From positions 4,898,001-4,962,000 of the forward strand of contig NZ_CP041146.1 in the NCBI RefSeq assembly GCF_006494775.1: DNA of 64,000 nt, in the 5' to 3' direction. The DNA comes from Nocardioides humi (GTDB lineage: Bacteria > Actinomycetota > Actinomycetes > Propionibacteriales > Nocardioidaceae). Made by a program: the position numbers and the translations under genes. This document shows, one piece after another, positions 48,243-58,235 of the stretch. Numbering within the stretch: position 1 is the stretch's first letter; the number at the start of each line of letters is the position of its first letter. A model generated the notes under the pieces. It did not search any database, was not told the origin of the DNA, and was given only the letters and a program-made list of their open reading frames with translations.

Positions 48243-51230
48243 ATGACCGACGCGCCCACCGACACCCCGACCGAGACTCCCGCGGACACGCCTGGGGACA
48301 CCCCGGCGGAGGCGCCCGGGGAGACCTCTGCGGAGGCGCCCGCCGAGAAGCCCGTCGAGAAGGCTGCGAAGCCGGCCAAGAAGGCCGCGGCGAAGAAGAC
48401 GGCCGCGAAGAAGACGGCGGCCAAGAAGACGGCCGCGAAGAAGACGGCGGCCAAGAAGACGGCCGCGAAGAAGGCCGCGGCGAAGAAGACGGCCGCGAAG
48501 AAGACGGCGGCCAAGAAGACGGCCGCGAAGGCGTCAGCCGGCGGGGAGCGAAGCGACCGACGCCCGAAGACCGCGAGCAGGGCCAAGGCGAAGACCGAGG
48601 CCGCGCCCACGTCCGAGCAGCTCGAGCTGGCCCCGGAGGTCGAGGAGACCGCGCCGGAGGCCCCCGGGACGCCGGAGGCGGCGCTCTCGACCGCCGTGCT
48701 CTTCCAGGCGCCCGCCGCGCCCGTCGAGGACGCTGCCGAAGAGGCTGCCGAAGAGGCTGCTGCCGAGGAGGAGCCCGAGACCGGCGCGGAGCCGGCCGAG
48801 GAGACCCCGGCCGAGCCCGAGGACGCCGAGACGCCCGAGGACGCCGCCGACGCCGAGGCCGCTGACGACACCGAGGACACCGAGGACGCTGAGGCCGGCG
48901 AGGATGCCGACGGCGAGGACGAGGCGGGCGCCGGTACCGGCAACGCCCGCCGTCGCCGTCGCCGCGGCGGTCGCCGTCGCCGCAAGCCCGCGTCGGGCGG
49001 CGAGGGTGACGACGCCGAGGGCGGCGAGCCCGACGGCGAGTCGGCCGCGGAGGCGAAGGGCGGCGAGGCGACCGAGGCCGGCGACGGCCGCTCCGCCGAG
49101 GGGGAGGACGCCGAGGAGGGCGAGGAGTCCTCGTCCGGCGGTGGCTCCTCCTCGTCGCGCCGGCGCCGCCGGCGCCGGCGTGCCGGCGAGGGTGGCGGCG
49201 AGGGGTCCGACGACCCGGAGAACACCGTCACCCGGGTCCGCAAGCCGCGCTCGTCCGACGACGAGATCACCGCCATCTCCGGCTCGACGCGTCTCGAGGC
49301 CAAGAAGCAGCGCCGCCGCGAGGGCCGCGAGGCCGGTCGCCGCCGCGCGCCGATCGTGAGCGAGGCGGAGTTCCTCGCCCGCCGCGAGTCGGTCGAGCGG
49401 GTCATGGCCGTCCGCCAGCGCAAGGACCTCACCCAGATCGCGGTGCTCGAGGACAAGGTCCTCGTCGAGCACTACGTCGCCCGCGAGTCGCAGACCTCGC
49501 TCATCGGCAACGTCTACCTCGGCCGCGTCCAGAACGTGCTGCCCTCGATGGAGGCCGCCTTCATCGACATCGGCAAGGGCCGCAACGCCGTCCTGTACGC
49601 CGGCGAGGTCAACTGGTCCGCGCTGGGCCACAAGGACGGCGAGCCCCGCAAGATCGAGTCGGTCCTGCAGTCCGGCCAGACCGTGCTGGTCCAGGTCACC
49701 AAGGATCCGATCGGCCACAAGGGCGCCCGGCTCACCAGCCAGGTCAGCCTGGCCGGCCGGTTCCTGGTCTACGTCCCCGACGGCACCACCTCCGGCATCT
49801 CCCGCAAGCTGCCCGACACCGAGCGCGCCCGCCTCAAGACGCTCCTCAAGGAGATCGTCCCCGACACGGCCGGCGTGATCGTCCGGACCGCCGCCGAGGG
49901 CGCCTCCGAGGAGGAGCTGACCCGCGACGTCGAGCGGCTCAAGGCGCGCTGGGAGGACATCGAGGCCAAGGTCGCCAAGGGCAGCGCCCCGCAGCTGCTG
50001 TACGGCGAGCCGGATCTCACCCTCAAGGTGGTCCGCGACCTGTTCACCGAGGACTTCGCCAAGCTCGTCGTCCAGGGCGACGACGCCTGGACCACGGTCA
50101 AGGAGTACGTCGAGCACGTCGCGCCCGACCTGGCCGAGCGGCTGGAGCACCACGAGGCCGGCGACGGCGGCCCGGACCTGTTCTCGACGTACCGGATCGA
50201 CGAGCAGATCGCCAAGGGTCTCGACCGCAAGGTCTGGCTGCCCTCGGGCGGCTCGCTGATCATCGACCGCACCGAGGCGATGACCGTCGTCGACGTCAAC
50301 ACCGGCAAGTTCACCGGCTCCGGCGGCAACCTCGAGGAGACGGTCACCAAGAACAACCTCGAGGCCGCGGAGGAGATCGTCCGTCAGCTCCGGCTGCGCG
50401 ACATCGGCGGCATCATCGTCGTCGACTTCATCGACATGGTGCTCGAGTCCAACCGCGACCTCGTGCTGCGCCGCCTCGTCGAGTGCCTCGGGCGCGACCG
50501 GACCCGCCACCAGGTCGCCGAGGTCACCTCGCTCGGCCTGGTGCAGATGACCCGCAAGCGGATCGGCACCGGCCTGCTGGAGGCGTTCAGCGAGACCTGC
50601 TCGCACTGCCAGGGCCGCGGCATCGTCGTCCACGACCTGCCGGTCGAGCCCAAGCGCGGGGGAGGCGAGCAGGAGGAGTCCCGCCGCGGCAGTCGCCGCC
50701 GCAAGGGCAAGGGCAGTACATCGAACGACACGCCCGCCGAGACGCCGAAGGCCGTGCCCTCGCCGAAGGACATCGCCGCGATGGCCAAGCCGGCCGACCA
50801 CGAGCACCCCGAGGCGGAGCAGCCCGTCGAGGAGCAGCCCGTCGAGGAGCAGCCCGTCGAGGAGCAGCCCGTCGAGGAGGTGCCGGCCGTCGAGGTCGAG
50901 GCCCTCGTGGAGCCGGCCCTGGAGGCGCCCGGGGCACCGGTCGAGGTCGAGGTCGCCGCCGAGGTCGCCGAGCCGGAGCCCGAGCCGGAGCCCGAGCCGG
51001 AGCCCGAGCCGGAGCCCGAGCCGGAGCCGGCCCCCGTGGCCACCACGACCGTGGTGACCCGGACCCGCCGCCGTGCGGCCACCCGCCCCGCCGGTCCGCC
51101 CGCCGAGGCCGCCGAGGCCGCCGACGCCGCCCCGGAGGCGGCCCTCGACGCGACGGACGAGCCGGCGGTGGAGGAGTCGCACGTCGAGCACGTCCCGATC
51201 AAGCGCAAGGGCGGCTCGCGCAAGCGGTAG
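48243..51230 (+). CDS. rne: RNase E/G family endoribonuclease
   Basis: The product is 995 residues. The N-terminal ~350 residues are a disordered extension: an Ala/Lys block of KKTAA units (~residues 40-100), a long acidic Ala/Glu region, then Arg-rich patches ([12 protein letters not shown]). The catalytic core (~380-800) has the S1 part ([31 protein letters not shown]), the 5' sensor and DNase I-like parts with [11 protein letters not shown] and IIVVDFIDM, and the Zn-link CSHC. The C-terminus (~815-995) is disordered with PVEEQ repeats and Pro-Glu repeats. It processes rRNA and turns over mRNA; the tails probably recruit RNA and partners. Confidence 0.95.
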   Translation: MTDAPTDTPTETPADTPGDTPAEAPGETSAEAPAEKPVEKAAKPAKKAAAKKTAAKKTAAKKTAAKKTAAKKTAAKKAAAKKTAAKKTAAKKTAAKASAGGERSDRRPKTASRAKAKTEAAPTSEQLELAPEVEETAPEAPGTPEAALSTAVLFQAPAAPVEDAAEEAAEEAAAEEEPETGAEPAEETPAEPEDAETPEDAADAEAADDTEDTEDAEAGEDADGEDEAGAGTGNARRRRRRGGRRRRKPASGGEGDDAEGGEPDGESAAEAKGGEATEAGDGRSAEGEDAEEGEESSSGGGSSSSRRRRRRRRAGEGGGEGSDDPENTVTRVRKPRSSDDEITAISGSTRLEAKKQRRREGREAGRRRAPIVSEAEFLARRESVERVMAVRQRKDLTQIAVLEDKVLVEHYVARESQTSLIGNVYLGRVQNVLPSMEAAFIDIGKGRNAVLYAGEVNWSALGHKDGEPRKIESVLQSGQTVLVQVTKDPIGHKGARLTSQVSLAGRFLVYVPDGTTSGISRKLPDTERARLKTLLKEIVPDTAGVIVRTAAEGASEEELTRDVERLKARWEDIEAKVAKGSAPQLLYGEPDLTLKVVRDLFTEDFAKLVVQGDDAWTTVKEYVEHVAPDLAERLEHHEAGDGGPDLFSTYRIDEQIAKGLDRKVWLPSGGSLIIDRTEAMTVVDVNTGKFTGSGGNLEETVTKNNLEAAEEIVRQLRLRDIGGIIVVDFIDMVLESNRDLVLRRLVECLGRDRTRHQVAEVTSLGLVQMTRKRIGTGLLEAFSETCSHCQGRGIVVHDLPVEPKRGGGEQEESRRGSRRRKGKGSTSNDTPAETPKAVPSPKDIAAMAKPADHEHPEAEQPVEEQPVEEQPVEEQPVEEVPAVEVEALVEPALEAPGAPVEVEVAAEVAEPEPEPEPEPEPEPEPEPEPAPVATTTVVTRTRRRAATRPAGPPAEAAEAADAAPEAALDATDEPAVEESHVEHVPIKRKGGSRKR
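48361..48535. repeat. In-gene 15-bp repeat coding Lys-Lys-Thr-Ala-Ala
   Basis: About ten near-identical AAGAAGACGGCSGCS units alternate two codon choices within rne. They encode a histone H1-like basic tail. Confidence 0.85.
50822..51024. repeat. In-gene repeats coding PVEEQ and PEPE
   Basis: Four copies of a CCCGTCGAGGAGCAG unit (from about 50822, the last ending in GTG) and, from about 50972, a run of GAGCCCGAGCCG units lie in the disordered tail of rne. Confidence 0.8.
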
Positions 51231-51236
51231 CCCCCG

Positions 51237-51396
51237 AGATGATTGATGCACGGGTCTCGCACGCTCCGCGACGCTCAGCATCCACGCTCGCTGCGTTGCC
51301 GACGCTCGACGTGCGCCCGGCATGCCTTCGCGACGGCGCCTTGCGAGCGCGGCGCCGAGCGCCGCTCGCAGCACGATCCCCGTGCATCGATCATCT
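51237..51396. repeat. 160-bp inverted-repeat element, copy B
   Basis: It is bounded by an 18-bp inverted repeat: AGATGATTGATGCACGGG (51237-51254) pairs with 51379-51396, with one T-G wobble. It has the same 160-bp length as copy A. The central hairpin CGTGC-gcccg-GCATG (51310-51324) occupies the position of copy A's CAGTC/GACTG but with different bases. Flanking blocks GCGTTGC and CCTTCGCG are shared. It starts 6 bp after the rne stop and ends before the rplU promoter. The 51231-51569 gap otherwise holds that promoter and a leader. Confidence 0.85.
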
Positions 51397-51419
51397 GGGC
51401 CGGGCCCGGAGTCCTCGTT

Positions 51420-51449
51420 TTGGTGGAATCCGGGCCCGGCCCGTAACAT
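51420..51449 (+). promoter_or_regulatory. Candidate promoter of rplU-rpmA
   Basis: TTGGTG (51420-51425), an 18-bp spacer and TAACAT (51444-51449). It gives a ~110-nt leader before the rplU GTG, which has AAGGAG upstream. Confidence 0.5.
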
Positions 51450-51569
51450 TGTTCGTCGGTGCGCCGCCGAGGCGTTCCGTTCTGCTGGCACCCGGCATCT
51501 CGCGACGTAGCTCGCGGCGTGGGATCCGCAGTGTGCCGTAGACCCAGACGTTGAACCAGAAGGAGCCCG

Positions 51570-51875
51570 GTGGTGTACGCGATCGTGCGCGCAGGCGCGA
51601 AGCAGGAGAAGGTCGCTGTCGGCGACGTCATCGAGATCGACCGGGTCTCCACGCCCGCCGGCGAGACCCTGACCCTGCCGGTCGTGCTCGCCGTCGACGG
51701 CGACAAGGTGACCAGCACCGGCCTCGACAAGGCGGCCGTGACGGTCGAGGTCCTCGGCGCCACCAAGGGCCCGAAGATCGTCATCCAGAAGTACAAGAAC
51801 AAGACCGGCTACAAGAAGCGCCAGGGTCACCGCCAGAAGTACACCCAGGTCAAGGTCACCGACATCACGCTCTGA
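51570..51875 (+). CDS. rplU: 50S ribosomal protein L21
   Basis: The product is 101 residues, normal length, starting [19 protein letters not shown]; the next codon is also GTG. The C-terminal [25 protein letters not shown] is the L21 signature that contacts 23S rRNA. It is followed 38 bp later by rpmA, as is nearly universal. Confidence 0.97.
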   Translation: MVYAIVRAGAKQEKVAVGDVIEIDRVSTPAGETLTLPVVLAVDGDKVTSTGLDKAAVTVEVLGATKGPKIVIQKYKNKTGYKKRQGHRQKYTQVKVTDITL

Positions 51876-51913
51876 GTCCCCACCGGGCTCGACACACTCC
51901 GAAGGACTGAAAC

Positions 51914-52168
51914 ATGGCACACAAGAAGGGCGCGGCGTCCACCAAGAACGGCCGCGACTCCAACGCCCAGCGCCTCGGCGTGAAGCGCTTCGGCGGCCAG
52001 CTCGTCAACGCCGGCGAGATCATCGTCCGCCAGCGCGGCACCCACTTCCACCCCGGCTCCGGCGTCGGCCGCGGCGGCGACGACACGCTGTTCGCGCTGA
52101 TCCCCGGTGCCGTCGAGTTTGGCAAGAAGCGCGGCCGCAACGTCGTCAACATCGTCCCGGGCGAGTGA
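51914..52168 (+). CDS. rpmA: 50S ribosomal protein L27
   Basis: The product is 84 residues. It starts [23 protein letters not shown]; the N-terminal tail reaches the peptidyl transferase centre. [24 protein letters not shown] is the family hallmark. A ribosome-binding site GAAGGA precedes it. It is co-transcribed with rplU. Confidence 0.97.
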   Translation: MAHKKGAASTKNGRDSNAQRLGVKRFGGQLVNAGEIIVRQRGTHFHPGSGVGRGGDDTLFALIPGAVEFGKKRGRNVVNIVPGE

Positions 52169-52194
52169 GCTGACGCTCACCCTGCCTCGGCATC

Positions 52195-52222
52195 GAAGGG
52201 CGTCCCGTTCGGGGCGCCCTTC
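52195..52222 (+). terminator. Hairpin between rpmA and obgE
   Basis: GAAGGGCGTCCC (52195-52206) pairs with GGGGCGCCCTTC (52211-52222) with one G-U and a GTTC loop, followed by TCCATTT. It may end or attenuate the ribosomal-protein transcript before obgE. Confidence 0.6.
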
Positions 52223-52250
52223 GTCCATTTCCACCTGAAAGACTGATCCC

Positions 52251-53822
52251 ATGGCCGTGCCCACCTTCGTCGATCGCGTGGTCCTGTCCGTGTCCGCCGG
52301 CCGCGGCGGCAACGGCGTCGCGTCGGTGCACCGCGAGAAGTTCAAGCCCCTCGGCGGCCCCGACGGCGGCAACGGCGGACCGGGCGGCTCGGTCGTCCTG
52401 CGGGTGGATCCTGACGTCACCACGCTGCTCGACTACCACCACAGCCCCCGCCGCAAGGCCGAGCACGGCGGCCACGGCGCCGGCGACCGGCGCAACGGCT
52501 CCCACGGCGCCGACCTGGTGCTGCCGGTCCCCGCGGGCACGGTCGTCAAGCAGCGCAACGGCGAGATGGTCGCCGACCTGGTCACCCCCGGCGCCGAGCT
52601 GGTCGTCGCCCAAGGGGGCCGTGGCGGCCTCGGCAACGCCGCGCTGGCGTCGAAGTCCCGCAAGGCGCCGGGGTTCGCGCTGCTCGGCGAGCCCGGCGAC
52701 GAGCTCGAGGTCGTGCTCGAGCTCAAGGTGGTCGCCGACGTCGGCCTGGTGGGCTACCCCAGCGCCGGCAAGTCCAGCCTGATCGCCGCGATCTCGCGGG
52801 CCCGGCCCAAGATCGCCGACTACCCGTTCACGACCCTCGTCCCCAACCTCGGCGTCGTCACCGCCGGCGAGACGGTCTTCACCGTCGCCGACGTGCCGGG
52901 CCTGATCGAGGGCGCCGCGGAGGGCCGCGGCCTGGGCCACGACTTCCTGCGCCACATCGAGCGCTGCGCCGCGATCGTCCACGTCCTCGACACCGCGACC
53001 CTCGAGCCCGGCCGCAACCCGGTCGACGACCTCGACGTGATCGAGGACGAGCTGCGCCGGTACGGCGGCCTGGACGACCGCCCGCGCCTGGTCGCCCTCA
53101 ACAAGGTCGACGTGCCCGACGGCCGCGGCATCGCCGAGCTGGTCGTCGAGGAGCTGCGCGAGCGCGGCCTGCGGGTCTTCGAGATCTCCGCGGTGTCCGG
53201 GGAGGGCACCCGCGAGCTGATCTACGCGATGGCCGAGATCGTCGCGGAGGCGCGCCGGGTCAAGGCCGCGGAGATCCCCGCGCGGATCGTCGTACGCCCC
53301 AAGGCCGTCGACGACGACGGCTTCACCGTCAAGCGCACCGGCGCCGGCTGGCGGGTGCGCGGGGTGAAGCCCGAGCGCTGGGTCCGGCAGACCGACTTCA
53401 GCAACGACGAGGCGGTCGGCTATCTCGCCGACCGGCTCAACCGGCTCGGCGTGGAGGCCCGGCTGCTCGAGCTCGGCGCGGAGGAGGGCGACGCCGTCCT
53501 CATCGGCCCGACCGACAACTCGGTGGTCTTCGACTTCCGTCCCGGCATCGACGCCGGCGCGGAGAACCTCTCGCGCCGCGGCGAGGACGCCCGGTTCCAG
53601 GAGGACCGGCCCGCCGCCGCGCGCCGCCGCGAGATCCAGGAGCACATGGGGGAGCGGGCCGAGGGCGAGACCCGCGCCGACGTGGCGCGGCGGATCGACC
53701 GGCCCGACGTGTACGGCGCGACCGGCCCCACGTCGTACGAGATCGGTTCCGAGGAGGACCCGGACGCGCGGCCGGCGGCCACCGACCAGGACGCGTGGGA
53801 CCAGGACGACCCCGGTGAGTGA
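52251..53822 (+). CDS. obgE: Obg family GTPase
   Basis: The product is 523 residues. The Gly-rich Obg fold spans ~1-158 ([27 protein letters not shown]). The G domain starts with the P-loop [10 protein letters not shown] at ~168, then [21 protein letters not shown] and NKVD. A C-terminal OCT domain (~340-430) is typical of Gram-positive Obg, followed by a ~90-residue acidic tail. It is involved in 50S assembly and the stringent response. It overlaps proB by 8 bp. Confidence 0.96.
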   Translation: MAVPTFVDRVVLSVSAGRGGNGVASVHREKFKPLGGPDGGNGGPGGSVVLRVDPDVTTLLDYHHSPRRKAEHGGHGAGDRRNGSHGADLVLPVPAGTVVKQRNGEMVADLVTPGAELVVAQGGRGGLGNAALASKSRKAPGFALLGEPGDELEVVLELKVVADVGLVGYPSAGKSSLIAAISRARPKIADYPFTTLVPNLGVVTAGETVFTVADVPGLIEGAAEGRGLGHDFLRHIERCAAIVHVLDTATLEPGRNPVDDLDVIEDELRRYGGLDDRPRLVALNKVDVPDGRGIAELVVEELRERGLRVFEISAVSGEGTRELIYAMAEIVAEARRVKAAEIPARIVVRPKAVDDDGFTVKRTGAGWRVRGVKPERWVRQTDFSNDEAVGYLADRLNRLGVEARLLELGAEEGDAVLIGPTDNSVVFDFRPGIDAGAENLSRRGEDARFQEDRPAAARRREIQEHMGERAEGETRADVARRIDRPDVYGATGPTSYEIGSEEDPDARPAATDQDAWDQDDPGE

Positions 53823-54930
53823 GCGGGCCCTGGTCACCACGGCCCGCCGGATCGTGGTCAAGGTCGGCTCGTCCTCGCTGACCACCGCCTCCGGCGGGAT
53901 CGACCCGGCGCGGGTGAGCGACCTGGTCGACGTGCTGGCCGCCGTGCGGGGACGGGGCGCGGAGGTCGTGCTGGTCTCCTCCGGCGCGATCGCGGCCGGC
54001 CTGGCGCCGCTCCGGCTCAGGAAGCGTCCGCGCGGCCTCGCCGCGCAGCAGGCCGCCGCGAGCGTGGGCCAGGGTCTGCTCGTGCACCGCTACACCGAGG
54101 AGCTGGCCCGGCACGGCCTCACCGCCGGCCAGGTGCTGCTGACCCTCGACGACGTGACCCGGCGCTCGCACTACCGCAACGCCCACCAGACCTTCACCAA
54201 GCTGCTCGAGCTCGGCGTGATCCCGATCGTCAACGAGAACGACACGGTCGCGACCACTGAGATCCGGTTCGGCGACAACGACCGCCTCGCCGCGCTCGTC
54301 GCGCACCTGGTCCACGCCGACCTGCTGGTGCTCCTCTCCGATGTCGACGGCCTGTACGACGGCCCGCCGTCCCGTCCCGGCACGCAGCTCGTCCCCGACG
54401 TCCGCGGCGAGGCGGACCTGACGGGCGTCACCCTCGGCTCCGTGGGGGCTGCCGGGGTCGGCACGGGCGGTATGGCCACCAAGGTCGAGGCCGCCTCGAT
54501 CGCCACCGGATCCGGCATCCCGGTCGTGCTCACCTCCGCCGACCGCGCGGCCGCGGCGATCGCCGGCGAGCAGGTCGGCACGCTCTTCCACGCCACCGGC
54601 AAGCGCCGCCCCACCCGCCTGCTCTGGCTGCGCCACGCCACCGACGGCAAGGGCGCGCTGGTGCTCGACCACGGCGCCGTGCGCGCGGTCGTGGAGCGGC
54701 GGGCGTCCCTGCTCGCGGCCGGCATCACCGGCGTACGCGGCGACTTCACGGCCGGCGACCCCGTCGACCTCCAGGACCCCGACGGCGTCGTCGTCGGCCG
54801 CGGACTGGTCAACTTCGACGCGGCCGAGATCCCGAGCCTGCAGGGCCGCTCCTCCAAGGAGCTCAAGCGCGAGCTGGGCGCGGGCTACGAGCGCGAGGTC
54901 ATCCACCGCGACGACCTCGTCATCCTCTGA
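53815..54930 (+). CDS. proB: Glutamate 5-kinase
   Basis: The product is 371 residues from GTG at 53815, overlapping obgE. The amino acid kinase domain spans ~1-260: [39 protein letters not shown], and [16 protein letters not shown] domain (~280-360) completes it. It phosphorylates Glu in proline synthesis. proA, its usual follower, is absent; an FAD monooxygenase gene converges instead, overlapping by 11 bp. Confidence 0.96.
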   Translation: MSERALVTTARRIVVKVGSSSLTTASGGIDPARVSDLVDVLAAVRGRGAEVVLVSSGAIAAGLAPLRLRKRPRGLAAQQAAASVGQGLLVHRYTEELARHGLTAGQVLLTLDDVTRRSHYRNAHQTFTKLLELGVIPIVNENDTVATTEIRFGDNDRLAALVAHLVHADLLVLLSDVDGLYDGPPSRPGTQLVPDVRGEADLTGVTLGSVGAAGVGTGGMATKVEAASIATGSGIPVVLTSADRAAAAIAGEQVGTLFHATGKRRPTRLLWLRHATDGKGALVLDHGAVRAVVERRASLLAAGITGVRGDFTAGDPVDLQDPDGVVVGRGLVNFDAAEIPSLQGRSSKELKRELGAGYEREVIHRDDLVIL

Positions 54931-56029
54931 CGGCGACCCCCACGGCGGCGAGCCCGCGCAGGAACAGCCGGTCGGGCACCAGCGCCGAGAGGCGGTGCAG
55001 CGCGGCCGGCGCCTCGACCGCCCGGCCGGCGGCGCGGGAGGCCCACACCACCCGCCCGACGGTACGACGGCGGCGGCCCTCGAACGCCGCGAACGCCGCG
55101 GCGGCACCGGCCCCGTCCCCGGCCGGGACCGGAGCCAGCAGCGCGGCGAGCAGCGCCGCGTCGACCAGCGCCTGGCCCCCGCCCTGCCCGAGATTCGGCC
55201 GCATCGGGTGCGCGGCGTCGCCGAGCACGACCACCGGCCCGTCGCTCCAGCGGCGCAGCCGGTCGCGGTCCATCACGTCGTTGCGGCCGACCATCCCGGG
55301 CTCGGCGGCGTCGAGGACCCGGCCGACCGGGTCGGGCCAGTCCGCGAAGGCCGCGCGCAGGTGGGCCAGCTCGTCCTCGACGGAGCCGCCGGCGGGCTCG
55401 GGCAGGGTCGCGAACCAGTAGCTCTCGCCGCGGTCGAGCGGCACCACGCCGAACTCGCGCCGCTCGCCCCACAGCTGCACCGGCTGGAGTCCCGCGGCCC
55501 GGGTCAGTCCGCGCCAGGCCGGGTAGCCGGCGTACCGCTCGCCGAGCCCGGGCTGCAGCGTCCGGGCGACCTGTGACCGGTAGCCGTCGGCGCCCACGAG
55601 CGCCGTCGCGTCGAGCGGGCCGGCCGCGGTCAGCACGCGCACGCCCTCGGCGGTCCGCCGGTAGCCCGTGACCGCGCACCCGAACGCCACGTCGCCCGGC
55701 CCGAGGGGCGCGTGCAGGATCTCCACCAGCTCGCCCCGCCGTACGGCGAGGAGCGGGAGGTCGAGGGTGCGCAGGGTCCGGCCGCCGCGGGTCCGGATCG
55801 CCCCGGGACCGACCGGGTGAGCCGCCGCCCGCACGGCGTCGCCCGCGCCGAGCCGGTCGAGCGCTGCCAGCGCGGCCGGCCAGAGCGTGATCGCGCCGCC
55901 GGTGCTGCCCAGCGCCGGCCGCTCGTCGAGCAGCCGGCAGCGCCACGAGGAGCCGGTGTGCGCCAGCCCCGCCGCGAGCGCGAGGCCCGCGATGCCGGCG
56001 CCCGCGATCACCAGCTGCTCGTCCGCCAC
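54920..56029 (-). CDS. FAD-dependent monooxygenase (PHBH-like)
   Basis: The product is 369 residues from GTG at 56029, supported by TACGGT 6 nt upstream. The FAD fold starts LVIAGAGIAGLALAAGL (GxGxxG). ALVGADGYRSQVAR is the DG motif and VVVLGDAAHPMRPNLGQGGGQALVDA the GD motif. It resembles aromatic-ring or zeaxanthin epoxidase-like hydroxylases. It stands alone between proB and ppk2, so the substrate cannot be inferred. Confidence 0.88.
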   Translation of the reverse strand: MADEQLVIAGAGIAGLALAAGLAHTGSSWRCRLLDERPALGSTGGAITLWPAALAALDRLGAGDAVRAAAHPVGPGAIRTRGGRTLRTLDLPLLAVRRGELVEILHAPLGPGDVAFGCAVTGYRRTAEGVRVLTAAGPLDATALVGADGYRSQVARTLQPGLGERYAGYPAWRGLTRAAGLQPVQLWGERREFGVVPLDRGESYWFATLPEPAGGSVEDELAHLRAAFADWPDPVGRVLDAAEPGMVGRNDVMDRDRLRRWSDGPVVVLGDAAHPMRPNLGQGGGQALVDAALLAALLAPVPAGDGAGAAAAFAAFEGRRRRTVGRVVWASRAAGRAVEAPAALHRLSALVPDRLFLRGLAAVGVAVRG

Positions 56030-56035
56030 GGCGCC

Positions 56036-56041
56036 ACCGTA
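56036..56041 (-). promoter_or_regulatory. -10 box TACGGT for monooxygenase gene
   Basis: It lies 6 nt before GTG 56029 on the minus strand; leaderless. Confidence 0.5.
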
Positions 56042-56055
56042 GCGACAGGCGACCC

Positions 56056-56946
56056 TCAGTCGCCGACCGCGTCGATCCCGCGCTGCACGATCAGCGGATC
56101 GGGCTGCCCGACGATCTCGTGGTCCTTGCCGTCGTACTCGAACCGGGCGAGGAAGTGTCGCATCGCGTTGATCCGGGCCCGCTTCTTGTCGTTGGACTTC
56201 ACCGTCGTCCACGGCACGACGTCGGTGTCGGTGCGGCGGATCATCGCCTCCTTGGCCTCGGTGTAGGCGTCCCACTTGTCGAGGGACTCCAGGTCCATGG
56301 GGGAGAGCTTCCACTGCCGGACCGGGTCGACCTGGCGGATGATGAACCGGGTGCGCTGCTCGGACCGCGTGACCGAGAACCAGAACTTCGTCAGCGTGAT
56401 GCCCGACTCGACGAGCATCTCCTCGAAGTACGGAACGTGCCGCATGAAGGTCTCGTACTCGTGGGTGCTGCAGAAGCTCATCACCCGCTCGACGACGGCG
56501 CGGTTGTACCAGCTGCGGTCGAACAGGGCCATCTCGCCGGCGGTCGGGAGGTGCTGCACGTAGCGCTGGAAGTACCACTGGCCCTCCTCGCGGTCGTTCG
56601 GCTTCGTGAGCGCGACCACGCGGGCGTAGCGGGGGTTGAGGTGCTCCATGAACCGCTTGATCGTGCCGCCCTTGCCGGCGGCGTCGCGGCCCTCGAAGAC
56701 GAGGACGTGCTGGGAGCCGTTGGCCTTCGCCCACGCCTGGAACTTCAGCAGCTCGACCTGGAGGAGGTACTTCTGCTCGTCGTACTCCTCGCGGGAGAGC
56801 CGCTCGTCGTAGGGGTAGTTCTCCCGCCAGGTGTCGACGGCCCGGCCGACCGGGTCGATGAGGACCGGGTCGTCGTCGTGGTCCTCGCCGATGCGGTGGC
56901 CGTCGATCCCCAACCGGTCGATGTAAGCGCGTACGTCCTCGAGCAC
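56056..56946 (-). CDS. ppk2: Polyphosphate kinase 2
   Basis: The product is 296 residues from GTG at 56946. Walker A lies at 86-94 (GRDAAGKGG), then TIKRFMEHLNPRYARVVAL, the Walker B/lid region FDRSWYNRAVVERVMSFC and the RQVDPVRQWKLSPMDLESLDKWDAYTEAKEAM tail. It moves phosphate between polyphosphate and nucleotides. One-domain length fits class I PPK2. TAGCGT lies 6 nt before the start (leaderless). Confidence 0.93.
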   Translation of the reverse strand: MLEDVRAYIDRLGIDGHRIGEDHDDDPVLIDPVGRAVDTWRENYPYDERLSREEYDEQKYLLQVELLKFQAWAKANGSQHVLVFEGRDAAGKGGTIKRFMEHLNPRYARVVALTKPNDREEGQWYFQRYVQHLPTAGEMALFDRSWYNRAVVERVMSFCSTHEYETFMRHVPYFEEMLVESGITLTKFWFSVTRSEQRTRFIIRQVDPVRQWKLSPMDLESLDKWDAYTEAKEAMIRRTDTDVVPWTTVKSNDKKRARINAMRHFLARFEYDGKDHEIVGQPDPLIVQRGIDAVGD

Positions 56947-56952
56947 GGCCGC

Positions 56953-56958
56953 ACGCTA
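56953..56958 (-). promoter_or_regulatory. -10 box TAGCGT for ppk2
   Basis: It lies 6 nt before GTG 56946 on the minus strand. Confidence 0.5.
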
Positions 56959-57044
56959 GGGGGCGCCCGTGAACGGCAGGTGACCGCGAGGTGCCCTGCC
57001 GGGTTGCCCGGTCTCGCGGGGGGCGCCGTAACCTTGGAGACGCC

Positions 57045-58220
57045 ATGAACGACTCCCGGACGGTCTACCTCGACCACGCCGCGACGACGCCGATGACCGA
57101 CGTCGCCGTCGAGGCGATGACCGCCCACCTCCGCGAGGTCGGCAACGCCAGCTCGCTGCACGCCTCGGGACGCCGCGCCCGGCGGGTGGTGGAGGAGTCG
57201 CGCGAGACCGTGGCGCAGGCGCTGGGCTGCCGTCCGGGCGAGGTCGTGTTCACCTCCGGCGGCACCGAGGCCGACAATCTCGCGGTCAAGGGCCTGTACT
57301 GGTCGCGCCGCGACGCCGACCCGCGCCGGACCCGGATCCTGGCCACCGCGGTGGAGCACCACGCGGTGCTCGACGCGCTGGCCTGGCTCGAGGAGCACGA
57401 GGGCGCCGAGGTCGAGCTGCTGCCGGTCGACGACGCCGGCCGGCTGGACCTCGACGCGCTGCGGGCGGCGGTGGAGCGCGACCCCGCCTCGGTCGCGCTG
57501 GTCACCGTGATGTGGGCCAACAACGAGGTCGGGACGCTCCAGCCCGTCGACGACGTCGTCGCGCTCGCGCGACCGCACGGCATCCCCGTCCACTCCGACG
57601 CCGTGCAGGCGCTCGGCGCGGTGCCGGTCGACTTCGCCGCCTCCGGGCTCGACGCCCTCTCGGTCACCGGCCACAAGGTCGGCGGCCCGGTCGGCGTCGG
57701 CGCCCTCCTCGTCCGGCGCGAGGTCGACCTGACCGCGCTCGTGCACGGCGGCGGCCAGGAGCGCGACGTGCGCAGCGGGACGCTCGACGTGCCCGCCATC
57801 GCCGGGTTCGCCGCCGCCGTCGAGCTCGCGGTCAAGCAGCAGACCGAGCACGCCGCCCGGCTCGCGGCCCTGCGCGACGACCTCGTGACCGTCGTACGCC
57901 GGGCGGTTCCGGACGCCGTCCTCAACGGCGACCCGGGGGGCCGGCTCCCCGGCAACGCCCACCTGAGCTTCCCCGGCTGCGAGGGCGACTCGCTGCTCAT
58001 GCTGCTCGACGCCCGCGGCATCGAGTGCTCGACCGGCTCGGCCTGCTCGGCGGGCGTGCCCCAGCCCTCGCACGTGCTGCTCGCGATGGGCCGCACCAGC
58101 GACGAGGCGCGCAGCTCGCTGCGGTTCAGCCTCGGCCACACCAGCACCGCCGCCGACGTCGAGGCGGTCGGCGAGGCGATCGCGGCCTGCGTGGAGCGCG
58201 CCCGTGCGGCTCACGCCTGA
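57045..58220 (+). CDS. Cysteine desulfurase (IscS/NifS-like)
   Basis: The product is 391 residues from ATG at 57045 ([17 protein letters not shown]). PLP-binding Lys is K211 in SVTGHKVGG. The persulfide Cys is C334 in STGSACSAG. It releases sulfur from cysteine. The next gene, 15 bp on, is mnmA, so this copy probably feeds sulfur to tRNA 2-thiouridine. A TAACCT box lies 10 nt before the ATG. Confidence 0.94.
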   Translation: MNDSRTVYLDHAATTPMTDVAVEAMTAHLREVGNASSLHASGRRARRVVEESRETVAQALGCRPGEVVFTSGGTEADNLAVKGLYWSRRDADPRRTRILATAVEHHAVLDALAWLEEHEGAEVELLPVDDAGRLDLDALRAAVERDPASVALVTVMWANNEVGTLQPVDDVVALARPHGIPVHSDAVQALGAVPVDFAASGLDALSVTGHKVGGPVGVGALLVRREVDLTALVHGGGQERDVRSGTLDVPAIAGFAAAVELAVKQQTEHAARLAALRDDLVTVVRRAVPDAVLNGDPGGRLPGNAHLSFPGCEGDSLLMLLDARGIECSTGSACSAGVPQPSHVLLAMGRTSDEARSSLRFSLGHTSTAADVEAVGEAIAACVERARAAHA

Positions 58221-58235
58221 CCCCGAGGTGTCCGG

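Noticed and set aside
48361..48535. Regular short repeats considered as a CRISPR array
   Set aside because: The units are 15 bp, in frame, without spacers, and encode a Lys/Ala tail of RNase E.
48534..51920. A 1128-residue Leu/Gly-rich minus-strand open frame
   Set aside because: It is antisense to rne and rplU, and its apparent repeats mirror the Glu/Ala and Lys repeats of rne.
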